Assembly (NCBI RefSeq): GCF_001659605.2
Contig: NC_035174.2
Location: forward strand, 2,916,389-2,980,388
Direction of reading: 5' to 3'
DNA: 64,000 nt
Source of the DNA: Manihot esculenta
Taxonomy: Eukaryota; Streptophyta; Magnoliopsida; Malpighiales; Euphorbiaceae
Positions 22,030-32,339 of the stretch are shown one piece after another. The position numbers and the translations under genes were made by a program. The notes below the pieces were generated by a model that searched no databases, was not told the origin of the DNA, and worked only from the letters and a program-made list of their open reading frames with translations. Each line of letters begins with the position of its first letter. The first letter of the stretch is position 1.

Positions 22030-24800
22030 TCAGTGAGGTCTTCTGCCTCATTGAGGTCTTCTGCCGCTTTGAGGTTTTCTGCCTCTTTGAGGTCTTCTGC
22101 CTCTTTGAGGTCTTCTGCCTTTTTGAGGTCTTCTGGCTCTTTTGAGGTCTTCTGCCTCTTTGAGGTCTTCTGCCTCATTGAGGTCTTCTGCCTCTTTGAG
22201 GTCTTCTGCCTCTTTGAGGTCTTCTGTCTCTTTTGAGGTCTTCTGCCTCATTGAGGTCTTTTGCCTCTTTTGAGGTCTTCTGCCTCATTGAGGTCTTCTG
22301 CCTCTTTTGAGGTCTTCTGCCTCTTTGAGGTCTTCTGCCTCATTGAGGTCTTCTGCCTCATTGAGGTCTTCTGCCTCTTTGAGGTCTTCTGCCTCTTTGA
22401 GGTCTTTTTTTGGTGGGACCTCAGTGAGGTCTTCTTTTGTCAAGACCTTGTTGAGGTCTTCTTTTGCTAGGACCTCAGTGAGGTCTTCTTTTACTAGGAC
22501 CTCAGTGAGGTCTTCTTTTGTCAAGACCTTGTTGAGGTCTTCTTTTGCTAGGACCTCAGTGAGGTCTTCTTTTGCCAGGACCTCAGTGAGGTCTTCTTTT
22601 GCTAGGACCTCAGTGAGGTCTTCTTTTGCTAGGACCTCAGTGAGGTCTTCTTTTGCCAGGACCTCAGTGAGGTCTTCTTTTGCTGGGACCTCAGTGAGGT
22701 CTTCTTTTGGTGGGACCTCAGTGAGGTCTTCTTTTGTCAAGACCTTGTTGAGGTCTTCTTTTGCTAGGACCTCAGTGAGGTCTTCTTTTGTCAAGACCTT
22801 GTTGAGGTCTTCTTTTGCTATGACCTCAGTGAGGTCTTCTTTTGGTGGGACCTCAGTGAGGTCTTCTTTTGTCAAGACCTTGTTGAGGTCTTCTTTTGCT
22901 AGGACCTCAGTGAGGTCTTCTTTTGGTGGGACCTCAGTGAGGTCTTCTTTTGTCAAGACCTTGTTGAGGTCTTCTTTTGCTAGGACCTCAGTGAGGTCTT
23001 CTTTTGTCAAGACCTTGTTGAGGTCTTCTTTTGCTATGACCTCAGTGAGGTCTTCTTTTGGTTGGACCTCAGTGAGGTCTTCTTTTGTCAAGACCTTGTT
23101 GAGGTCTTCTTTTGCTAGGACCTCAGTGAGGTCTTCTTTTGGTGGGACCTCAGTGAGGTCTTCTTTTGTCAAGACCTTGTTGAGGTCTTCTTTTGCTAGG
23201 ACCTCTGTGAGGTCTTCTTTTACTAGGACCTCAGTGAGGTCTTCTTTTGTCAAGACCTTGTTGAGGTCTTCTTTTGCTAGGACCTCAGTGAGGTCTTCTT
23301 TTGTCAAGACCTTGTTGAGGTCTTCTTTTGCTATGACCTCAGTGAGGTCTTCTTTTGGTGGGACCTCAGTGAGGTCTTCTTTTGTCAAGACCTTGTTGAG
23401 GTCTTCTTTTGCTAGGACCTCAGTGAGGTCTTCTTTTGGTGGGACCTCAGTGAGGTCTTCTTTTGTCAAGACCTTGTTGAGGTCTTCTTTTGCTAGGACC
23501 TCAGTGAGGTCTTCTTTTGTCAAGACCTTGTTGAGGTCTTCTTTTGCTATGACCTCAGTGAGGTCTTCTTTTGGTGGGACCTCAGTGAGGTCTTCTTTTG
23601 TCAAGACCTTGTTGAGGTCTTCTTTTGCTAGGACCTCAGTGAGGTCTTCTTTTGGTGGGACCTCAGTGAGGTCTTCTTTTGTCAAGACCTTGTTGAGGTC
23701 TTCTTTTGCTAGGACCTCTGTGAGGTCTTCTTTTACTAGGACCTCAGTGAGGTCTTCTTTTGTCAAGACCTTGTTGAGGTCTTCTTTTGCTGGGACCTCA
23801 GTGAGGTCTTCTTTTGGTGGGACCTCAGTGAGGTCTTCTTTTGTCAAGACCTTGTTGAGGTCTTCTTTTGCTAGGACCTCAGTGAGGTCTTCTTTTACTA
23901 GGACCTCAGTGAGGTCTTCTTTTGTCAAGACCTTGTTGAGGTCTTCTTTTGCTAGGACCTCAGTGAGGTCTTCTTTTGCCAGGACCTCAGTGAGGTCTTC
24001 TTTTGCTAGGACCTCAGTGAGGTCTTCTTTTGGTGGGACCTCAGTGAGGTCTTCTTTTGTCAAGACCTTGTTGAGGTCTTCTTTTGCTAGGAGATCTTGG
24101 GGATCCTGGTCTTCTACCTCCAGGAGGTCTCTATGTCTCAAGGAGGTCTTCTTTTGCCAGGAGATCTTGGGGATCCTGGTCTTCTACCTCCAGGAGGTCT
24201 CTATGTCTCAAGGAGGTCTTCTTTTGCCAGGAGATCTTGGGGATCCTGGTCTTCTACCTCCAGGAGGTCTCTATGTCTCAAGGAGGTCTTCTTTTGCCAG
24301 GAGATCTTGGGGATCCTGGTCTTGTGTCCGGGAGATCTTGGGGATCCCGGTCTTCTACCTCCAGGAGGTCTCTATGTCTCAAGGAGGTCTTCTTTCGCCA
24401 GGAGATCTTGGGGATCCTGGTCTTCTACCTCCAGGAGGTCTCTATGTCTCAAGGAGGTCTTCTTTTGCCAGGAGATCTTGGGGATCCTGGTCTTATGTCC
24501 GGGAGATCTTGGGGATCCCGGTCTTCTACCTCCAGGAGGTCTCTATGTCTCAAGGAGGTCTTCTTTCGCCAGGAGATCTTGGGGATCCTGGTCTTCTACC
24601 TCCAGGAGGTCTCTATGTCTCAAGGAGGTCTTCTTTTATCAGGAGATCTTGGGGATCCTGGTCTTGTATCCGGGAGATCTTGGGGATCCCGGTCTTGAAT
24701 CCGGGAGATCTTGGGAATCCCGGTCTTGAATCCGGGAGATCTTGGGGATCCCGGTCTTGAATCCAGGAGATCTTGGGGATCCCGGTCTTCTACCTCTGAG
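22030..24800. repeat. Composite minisatellite inside the LARD element (18-, 27-, 70- and 31-bp units)
   Basis: Four adjoining arrays share a GAGGTCTTCT core. At 22030-22405 an 18-bp unit (gaggtcttctgcctcttt) repeats about 20 times. At 22400-24088 a 27-bp unit (core gaggtcttcttttgctag, then gacctcagt) repeats about 60 times. Its variants alternate in a higher-order pattern (TTGTCAAGACCTTG, GCTAGGACCTCAG, GGTGGGACCTCAG types). From 24089 a 70-bp unit starting aggagatcttggggatcctg repeats (24089, 24159, 24229, 24299 and on). At about 24660-24790 a 31-bp 'gggagatcttggggatcccg' unit closes the array. Because 18 and 27 are multiples of three, long frames stay open on both strands: 618 codons on minus (22285-24141) and 817 on plus (22307-24760). 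In the element's sense direction the 27-bp unit would encode KEDLTEVLA-like nonapeptides. I see no evidence that these are proteins. Confidence 0.93.
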
Positions 24801-24859
24801 GTCTCTATGTCTCAGGGTCTTCGGGCGAGATTTAGAATTTTTCTGCAAAATAAAAGCTT

Positions 24860-25465
24860 GCACAGAGCGTATATAACGCGGATGCTCGTTGTTAATTTAA
24901 TAATGTTCACCAATAATATGTCGCACATGTCATTCGGTTTCATCTTTCAGATGCATGCAAGTATTATCTCATGTGATTCCAAAGATGCAATGAACAATAT
25001 ATTTGCATATGTAAACTTCTCCAAGATTTTACTTTACAAAAGCAATATGTTTAAATATATAATCCCTTTTATTAGGGTATTCATGCTACTCTTAACTAGC
25101 AGCGAAAATTTTTCCCCTAAGCTAGTATGCCTCTGAGCATATATCTGTATGCTCATGAAAATTTTATTCTAAGATTTAAGCTTTATAATTAGACCTGATA
25201 TTCTAAGGTATTTATATTTAAAAATAATAATAATAATAATTGGAAGTCTGATGTTACTGAAAACATCTTAGCGTTTGCTAAAAATATATAATTTAATTGA
25301 GTGTATAAATGTTACTTAAAATATGGCTAGTTAATTTTATTTATTCACTCCGTAATTTATTAATTAGTTTTCATTTATCATATTTTATTTTTAACTGAAC
25401 TTTACGAATATAAAATAGAAATTGCTACTCAAAAATTGAATTATGATAAATGGAGAAACTGACCT
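24860..25465. other. AT-rich filler inside the LARD element
   Basis: No frame, repeat or family is recognisable between the minisatellite and the captured MEI2-like piece. Its composition resembles host intergenic or intron DNA, so it could be intron or flank captured with the neighbouring gene fragment. Confidence 0.5.
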
Positions 25466-25813
25466 TTATGTGGCCCTTCTCAATAAGCGATTGAGCAACA
25501 CCGAGATGATGACACGTTTCCTTATGATCATTTGCTTCACTATAACCCTTGAACCATCTCTGGGTGGGCTGAAACATACTGGCGAATAATCATTAGTTCC
25601 ACACTTGAAAGTTGAGTTCCGAGAGTGCTTCACCAGCCCCTCTTTTCCCTGGAGTCTTGCACTGGCTATCTCACAAATTTTGGTTGGTTGAAAAAGCTCC
25701 CAACGCTGATTGTGAACTGCGGCATGAAACTTCCCTACGGCTCTTGAGTCGGTGAAGTTAACGAATGCGTAACCCTTGTTGGCGTGGTTTCCAAACTTCC
25801 ATACGCTGCCTTT
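25466..25813 (-). pseudogene. Captured fragment of a MEI2-like (RRM_2) RNA-binding protein gene
   Basis: A 115-codon stop-to-stop frame on the minus strand, without a usable start, reads through the C-terminal RRM_2 domain of plant MEI2-like / terminal-ear1-like proteins. Visible blocks are NKGYAFVNFTDSRAV, AVHNQRWELF, KICEIASARLQGKEGLVKH and SPVCFSPPRDGSR, in family order. The N-terminal half of the domain is absent and a stop precedes the homology at 25816, so this is one exon at most. It lies in the sense direction of the surrounding LTR element. In intact proteins this domain binds RNA and acts in meiosis or meristem development. Here it can only be a transduplicated remnant. Confidence 0.8.
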
Positions 25814-25926
25814 CTAACCTCCAGAGTTTTCCTTTGATTTGTTGAGACTCCCAATGGCTGAGACCCATGTGTAACAGTATTCCACATCACAGCCCACTCG
25901 TGGCAGAGAATGACGCATTAGCGAAG

Positions 25927-26420
25927 ATGATTTCTTTCTCAACCTTGAGGCCGCCGAGCCCGAGCCTCTGTCCATCACCGCTGTCCTCTTCACTTGCCCG
26001 ACCTCAGCCCAATCTTAAATCGCTCCCTTTTCTCACTACCCAAGCCTGTTCTGCCTCAGACGACAAGCCTCAGCCTCGGAAGCTGAAGGGAAGCTCTCGG
26101 CTTAACCGGTGGTCCAGGGCTCGAGCAATCCGCTCTGACCGTTTTTTTTTTTTTTTTTAGACCTCTCAGGTCACCGGACTCAGGTGGCCGAGCTCAATCC
26201 CCCACCTCAACAATCCAGAGAAAGCGAATTAAAAAGATTTAGTACTATAACAGCGGGTAATAGAGATGACGAAGGCGTGGATGTCACAGGTGGGAAGTTC
26301 CATTTACGCAGTTTCCGACAGCAATAGATGGACGGTCTAGCACTTCGTTGGCGCGGCCTTGGGACAGTTCGAGCATTGCTTGATCGATCGAGGTTGCTCT
26401 GTAAATACTCATCTGTTTTA
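25927..26420 (+). pseudogene. Captured first exon of PPDK regulatory protein (PDRP1/RP1) gene
   Basis: From the ATG at 25927 the plus strand encodes a Ser/Pro-rich chloroplast-transit-like N-terminus ending in LKGSSRLNRWSRARAIRS, which I recognise from plant pyruvate, phosphate dikinase regulatory proteins. After a degenerate linker with a T18 run (26143-26158), the same family resumes at about 26296 with SSIYAVSDSNRWTV, a TAG stop (26338-26340) in place of a Glu codon, and then [22 protein letters not shown]. The intact enzyme (DUF299 kinase/phosphatase) regulates PPDK by phosphorylation in plastids. Everything past this first segment is missing. It is antisense to the LTR element and head-to-head with the MEI2-like fragment, with about 110 bases between. 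Confidence 0.78.
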
Positions 26421-27238
26421 CTTCGCCTTTGAATATGAGTTCGGTAACATTATCTCACCCGACCTGGGATGTGAGCCCGACCTCAAACACGGCTCCGACC
26501 TCGGTCACAGATCTGAGCTCGAGCACGGATCCGATCTGAATGAGTGTGGTCGTCGAATTTGCCGATGACAGAGCCATCTTTGTGCTTCGCCAGCTTTCCA
26601 CAAACACAGCTCTGAGCTCGATCACAATTCTGAGCTCGAGCACGGATCCGACCTGAACGAGCAATCTATCACTGTGGTCGTCGGATTTGCCGAGCTCCTT
26701 CCTGTCTTGCTATTCTGACCCACTAACTTGCTAATTCAAATCTTGAGGGCAGTCTGGCCATCCGACCAGGAATGCGGGATCATCCTCCAACATGGCTTTG
26801 ACCCCAAGCTTACATCTATCTGACTTCACGATTTCAATCTCAAGCTTGGGTCCGTCAACTATTAAGCATGAGCTGATTTATTCATGTGGTTCAATGCCCA
26901 GTCGGGTTCGCGATGTTTATTGGGAATCTCTTGTTGGTTTGTTGAAGTCGTTCTTTCCCATTTTGCTTTTCCGACTTGTCTGAGCTTTTCCTCCGACCTG
27001 TTGAGCGTGGTCTGCTGGAGCCTTCCCACTCAAAAGTTGATCATCTGGTGGTGGTGTCTGCTTTAATTCTTGAAGGTTGTGGTTTCTTCCCTTGCAGACG
27101 TGGTGTCAGCTCTATCATGCCTTCACATCTGGTCCAATTCTACATCACCCCGACCTCATTTGTCGGGTCTTGACCAGACCAGCAGCTTCCTTCTCAGGTC
27201 GGCGCGTCTTTGGCAGCTCGAGCTCTTTTCACTCCTGC

Positions 27239-27299
<61 letters not shown>

Positions 27300-27750
27300 T
27301 TTATTTATTTATTTATTTATTATTTTATTTTTTTATTTTTTTATTTTTTACTTGGAATCTTACAGCCAACCTGCCCATCCAACCCTTACAATATATATAC
27401 ACGGTCGACCTCACAATTTCAATAAATATGTATATTATGCATTTTTTTTTTTTTTTACAGAAATAATTAAAATTTATACTTACAGGCAAGCACTTCGATC
27501 TGAAGTTTCACCTCGTCAGATCTCAAAGAAAAAGTTAGTAGTGATAATATTTAATAAATGTTAAAATAAACAACGAGGGTAGAAAAATGAAGATTAAGAG
27601 ACTGTCAAGATATTCTTAAACCAGCTGGGTCTTTCTTTTCAGCTGGATTACTGTAAATCTCCATCTTTCTTTTTCGTATAAGCTTTCATACCTCCATGTG
27701 GATCTCAATGGGTGGATTTAGGAACTCCGGTGACGAAAAGGTCCCCTTCG
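26421..27750. other. Rest of LARD interior: degenerate repeats and AT microsatellite
   Basis: A degenerate repeat of 'gagctcgagcacggatcc' / 'ccgacct' phrases fills 26460-26680. The sequence to 27240 has no recognisable family. A (TA)n run follows at 27246-27293, then TTTA-rich sequence and another T tract near 27441. Open frames across the microsatellite are not credible. Confidence 0.6.
27246..27293. repeat. (TA)n microsatellite
   Basis: About 24 uninterrupted TA dinucleotides inside the LARD element, followed by a TTTA-rich stretch. Confidence 0.95.
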
Positions 27751-27770
27751 TTTTCCCACAGACGGCGCCA
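27751..27770 (-). promoter_or_regulatory. Primer-binding site of the LARD element
   Basis: The minus strand reads TGGCGCCGTCTGTGGGAAAA two bases past the 5' LTR end. It starts with TGG, the complement of a tRNA CCA end, as required for minus-strand priming. The tRNA species is not proven. Confidence 0.8.
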
Positions 27771-27772
27771 TT

Positions 27773-28478
27773 TGATAAATATTTTCCTCTTCCTGGTCCA
27801 TGATAGATCTGGTTTTCTTCTGGGTCCCTTCTTGCTGGGCTCCCTGATGGGTCTCTCCATGTTTTACCTGGTGAAAGGACCTGTAAAATAAGAAAGAATG
27901 GTCAGGGGCCTACCGGGTGTGCCCCGGCAGAGGCCCTCCGACGCTCAAGTCAGATTTTATGGCTCAGAGTAGTATATTTAGGCAAGGGTTACAGAAAGAA
28001 TAAAAATGGTGTCCAGGAAGAAAAAGGAAAGAAGAAGAGAGCCCCCCCATTCTGCGTGGCCTTTACCGTGATATATATATCTGTCTCTCTGCCACAATAC
28101 TAGCTGTCTTCTGTCGCCTAGCTCCGTATGTACGGATGTGTCAGGTGCCTGCTCCATGCGTAACGGCCATTAATTCTCCTCTGATACGTATGATTCTCCT
28201 CTGATACGCATGCGGAAGGACTTACCAGCGGGGCATCTTGGTCATTTTCCCTTTTCCGGGCTGGGTTGAATGGTAGGGCTGAAGTTGAGCCTGGTGAGGG
28301 CTTGATTACTGGGCCGAGAGGTTTGGGCCGGTTTGATTGAGGAGTCTAGGCGGAGTTCCGGCCCTATGACTGAGCGGGCTGGACCTGGCTTTCGAGGGGA
28401 ATATTGAAGCCTTCGGATCATGGACTGTTTTCATGGGCCTGGCCTTTATACCGGGGTGAAGAAATCCAGCGATCATCA
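27773..28478 (-). repeat. 5' LTR of the LARD element (706 bp)
   Basis: Same length as the copy at 20671-21376 and almost identical; followed by the right target duplication GTAAT (28479-28483). This is the transcribing LTR for the minus-strand element. Confidence 0.93.
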
Positions 28479-28483
28479 GTAAT

Positions 28484-29129
28484 ATATCTATTTAAAGCAA
28501 TGTGACTAAATAAAATTTAAACATAAAGTTGATATATAAACTGTAATGACAGTTTATAATGATTTTAGTGATAAAGCGATAATGCTAAGGCAATTATCAA
28601 AAGTGGGGAAAGACATATATATGTGTGATCATAAGGTTTGAGGTAAAATAACAAGGCCTTAAAAAGTTCAAACTTATGTGAGAAATAATTTTTTGTTCTT
28701 TTGAATTACATATGAGAAAGAGTTTGACTATCATAAAATAAATATTTATATTTAAATTTTACATTTGCACTATACACCTTGATTATGCATAAGTTTAAAA
28801 TTTAAATATAAATATTTAAATTTAATTTGACTGGTTCGATAACTAAAAGTATATTATTTACTTAAAGACCTATGGTTCGTTCAAGTTCCTACACCTTCTC
28901 TCCCCAACTCAAAAAATAAAGAAAAGCTAACATCTATTAAACATATTCTTTGCGTGTCCCCGTTAGCATATTGGATTCTATTTTAAGTGGAGTAACGCCA
29001 TTGAACAGTCGCTGGTTGGGCCTTGAATGATGGGCCAGAATTTTGCACTGTCCAAGACATCACTCGGGCCTTTTAAATTTATTGCTGTCCTTATTGTGTA
29101 GGAATAAACCGACTCTGATTTAGATTTCA
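28484..29129. other. AT-rich intergenic / SAP gene promoter region
   Basis: No coding signal. The last 200 bases are the likely promoter of the A20/AN1 gene. Confidence 0.6.
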
Positions 29130-29135
29130 TATAAA
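29130..29135 (+). promoter_or_regulatory. Candidate TATA box of the A20/AN1 gene
   Basis: TATAAA, 99 bases before the ATG at 29229, which would give a leader of about 65 bases. Confidence 0.45.
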
Positions 29136-29228
29136 CACGCTAACCACAGTCGCCGTTTGATCAAGAGATTAAAATCAAGAAAAGTTCCAGACCAGTGGGC
29201 TCTTCAAGAAAATCCCAGCGATCAAGAC

Positions 29229-29807
29229 ATGGCTTCACGTAAGAGCATCGATCCACAACACTGCGCTAATGGTTGCGGTTTCTATGGATCTACAGAATAT
29301 CGAAATCTTTGCTCAAGCTGCTACAGAGAAGAAATAAAAAAGGCATCCATGGAGATCGAGGAACCGTTGAACCAGAAATCGTCGCCTCCGCCATCAAACG
29401 CTACCTCCAGATTCTTCAATTCTGCACCTCGTTCTGCTTTCTCTTTTCATTCTAATAATATTTCCGGTTCAAATTCTTTTTTTGGTGCTTCCTCGAGTAA
29501 CACCAAACAGTTTTCTTTTTCTGCTGCTTCTAGTTTAACCGATAAAACTTGCATTTCTCATAGGGCTAATCCCAACAATTTCCTTTTCGGTTCTTCAACC
29601 GTTCGGAAGGATGTGTGCAATACGTGCAACAAGCGGGTTGGGCTGACCGGATTTCGGTGCCGATGTGGGAATAAGTTTTGTGGGAAACACAGGTACCCGG
29701 AAGAACACTCGTGCAGCTTCGATTACAAGGCGTTTGCACGTGAGAATATGCTCAAACAAAATCAGGTTTGCAAGGGTGATACTGATAAATTGCGGAATAG
29801 AATTTAA
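29229..29807 (+). CDS. A20/AN1 zinc-finger stress-associated protein (SAP)
   Basis: Intronless, as is usual for plant SAP genes, and 192 residues long. An A20 finger has cysteines at 12, 16, 28 and 31 (C-x3-C-x11-C-x2-C) and is followed by a long Ser/Asn/Phe-rich linker. An AN1 finger starts at about residue 130 with the pattern C-x2-C-x9-C-x-C-x4-C-x2-H-x5-H-x-C, then the conserved FDYKAFARENMLKQNQ tail. SAPs modulate abiotic-stress responses, in part as ubiquitin-binding or E3-ligase proteins; the substrate of this one is unknown. The ATG at 29229 is chosen because the A20 finger follows directly, as in the family. The frame extends 24 codons upstream without another ATG. The linker is longer than in the shortest SAPs but normal. 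Confidence 0.92.
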   Translation: MASRKSIDPQHCANGCGFYGSTEYRNLCSSCYREEIKKASMEIEEPLNQKSSPPPSNATSRFFNSAPRSAFSFHSNNISGSNSFFGASSSNTKQFSFSAASSLTDKTCISHRANPNNFLFGSSTVRKDVCNTCNKRVGLTGFRCRCGNKFCGKHRYPEEHSCSFDYKAFARENMLKQNQVCKGDTDKLRNRI

Positions 29808-32339
29808 TTAGGCATAGGGTTATTACGAATCCTTTTATTAGATTTATCTACAAATTGATGCGACACTCGTGGAGATATTGTTCCATACTTCCGGTGCCAT
29901 CTCCGGCAACTGCTTAAACTGTGGTCTGTTGCAAACTTGCAGTGGTAGGATCGGTCTTGGACCGAAAAAGTATAGAACAATTCTTCCCCATGGTTAGTGC
30001 TTTGATACAAAATTATTTTCTCTAAAAACAAAAACTTTCTAATCAATTAAAATGGTAAAATTCATTTGTAAAGAGAAAAAAAAAAGGGTAAATTCAGAAT
30101 ATAAGATGATCGCATCAATACGTAGATAAGCAAAGTAAAAGAAGCAGTTAAAAAAAAAAAAAAAAAAGTAAAACAAAAATTGGGCAAGCTGAGCTTGGTA
30201 AGAATTGAGTCTGACAGTTGTTTATGAGTGTTTTTTTTTTTTTTAGTTGTCGATTAATTATGCTTTATTCTTGGTCTTTGGCATAATACTGTTTCCCAAA
30301 TGGAATATATAGATTTTTCGTTTAATTTCTGATCTTTTTTGTTTTAAATGAGTTGAGGAGTCCTGTAGGTTTTTTTGTCTTATGGATTTGTGAGTTATTG
30401 CTTGTTTATCTTAAATAAGAGGACTGTATTCGTATCTGCTCTTTCTTTTTTATTCTTCTAAATCATTTTGATTCAACCACATTTGTTATGATTCTCTATT
30501 AAATTTGGGATTGATTGTAAGTTCTGCTATTTACTTAGGCAAATTCACGTGAAAAATAAATCAAAAGATAGTTGAATTGCTTGGTTTTTAATTAAATCGC
30601 ATGGCTGAAATACTGTGTTGTAAGTTTTATTTATAATATTTCATGTATTTAAATATATCTAAAAGAGTTCTTAAAAATTTAAAAATGTAATTGTATAAAA
30701 AATATATGTAAACCATGTAAATATATTTTCTTATATGTTAATTTTAACGATATTCTTATATGTTAATTGATCATTAAAGAAAAAGTAAAATGAGTATACA
30801 TATGTAAGATTGGGAAAATTTTGGGGGGATAAATCAAACCCTCTGGCATTGTGGATTGAGCTAATTGGACCTGTATTGTGAGCTAGACCATAGTGAAATT
30901 ACCTCACCTCGAATTTTGAAAGTAAGTAATAGGGAAATGGCAATTGCTTAAAGTTTCCAACGGTCGTTTCACAATAAAAGAGGGATGAAAGCCAGTTCCA
31001 AAAACTTATTTGGATGATGTAATGACGAGTCCAGAGAAGTTCTCAATTTGCATCAGAAGCAACACAATTGGGGGAGATTTTACCTGTTCGGTAAACCTTT
31101 GTCAAGCCCAGATTCCTGAGGACTGTTTGGCAAGGGGGTGCCCAGCTGGCCCATCTTGGATGGGCATTCACTTTTGGGTCTAGCTCCCCGATTTCAGCGC
31201 TGGACCACTAGGGGCATTGTAAGGCTGGTGTTTTTCCAGAATACCATTTTCAACTTCAAGAACCAGTGGCCTAGATAACGATTTCTGCAAAGCTTTTGGG
31301 TCAGGGAATTATCAACTGCCTTGTTCCCTGGCCTCCCTTCTATCAAGCTTCTAGCCACGCATGAAACAGATATTTAATTTTAATCCTTAAGAGTGGTCCT
31401 TCTCAAATTCTAAATTCATTATATATATATAATTCAAACTTACCTTCAGCTTTGATTGTTCAAGACATATGGGGCTTTGGAGGAATATGCAATGAGATTG
31501 TGAATATGTGGTGGGGATCAAAGTGAGAAATTTGGGAACATTTTGCAGAAAAGAAATCAGAAAAAGTCTTGAGAAGGCATCATGAGCTGTAAGCCCATAT
31601 GATATGATACCATAAAAAATGGAGAAAAAAACGCAATATATTGGGGATGAGATAAGTGTGGGGTTTGTCCTGCTATTACTTCTTTCTATTCAATATATGT
31701 CAAACAGCCATCTAGTCCTTGTAATTTTTGGACAGTCAATGTCATTGAATTTAGTGTTGGATAAGTCACTCTCTACGTACATATGTATGTGTTTTGTGTA
31801 ATTTTTTGAAATTTGTAAGTAAATTATTAGTGAAAAAAGGTATACGTTCCTTTTGTCTTTAATTTAAGGTGATCTTAAGTAGGTATTTGGAGGGCCCATT
31901 GACAATTGATATATCTAACTGCTTCTATATGTAGGTTAGTTAATGACTTCATATATCAGAAAGACAAAAACAGTATTAAATTATTAAACTTTCAATAATA
32001 CATATAACTTACCACAGAAATAAACTTGGAAAAGAATCTTGATGCGATTCAATTGTATATATTAGAATTCAACAGCAACAATAATTATAATATTCAAAGG
32101 TACTGTTTTCACGTGGCTGCATATAATTATATGATTGAAAGCCCCATCATAATTGCTTCAAAACGAAACATTATTACTGAAACCATATGATTTACATATA
32201 CAAAACTATATTGGCATATACAGATCAGTGTAAGATGGAAAACAAACCCTCAAAATTCTGAAACATAACTCAGCTCAATCTAACCATCAAACTTTTAGTA
32301 AACAAAGAAAGAGAAAAAGAAAAAGGAAACCATCTTCCT
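29808..32339. other. Intergenic, two 3' UTRs
   Basis: This holds the 3' flank of the SAP gene on the left and the 3' flank of the minus-strand DUF668 gene on the right. It is AT-rich with homopolymer runs (A19 near 30150, T14 near 30230). A less AT-rich block at about 31000-31330 has no family I recognise. Open frames here are short and uninformative. Confidence 0.55.

Larger units (their letters stand above)
20671..28478 (-). mobile_element. Non-autonomous LTR retrotransposon (LARD type), 7.8 kb
   Basis: Two 706-bp direct repeats (20671-21376 and 27773-28478) differ at only two positions I can find (near 20777/27879 and 21292/28394), so insertion is recent. A 5-bp duplication GTAAT flanks the whole. 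On the minus strand the right LTR is the 5' LTR. Two bases after it comes TGGCGCCGTCTGTGGGAAAA, a primer-binding site of the tRNA-CCA-complementary kind seen in Athila/Ogre-like gypsy elements. Just before the 3' LTR (left) lies a purine-rich GAGGAGATAAAGGGG tract. The 6.4-kb interior has no gag, RT, integrase or RNase H. It holds a minisatellite, two host-gene fragments and AT-rich filler. It must be mobilised in trans. Confidence 0.92.

Noticed and set aside
22307..24760. 817-codon plus-strand and 618-codon minus-strand frames as real repeat proteins
   Set aside because: They result from tandem units of 18 and 27 bases, multiples of three, which keep all lucky frames open. Composition just mirrors the DNA repeat, and they lie inside a retroelement.
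22030..24800. CRISPR-like array
   Set aside because: No unique spacers alternate with constant repeats; units are contiguous minisatellite copies in a plant genome.
27070..27564. Overlapping plus-strand frames of 129-164 codons
   Set aside because: They run through the (TA)n microsatellite and T-rich sequence, giving YIYIYI and FFFF runs with no domain.
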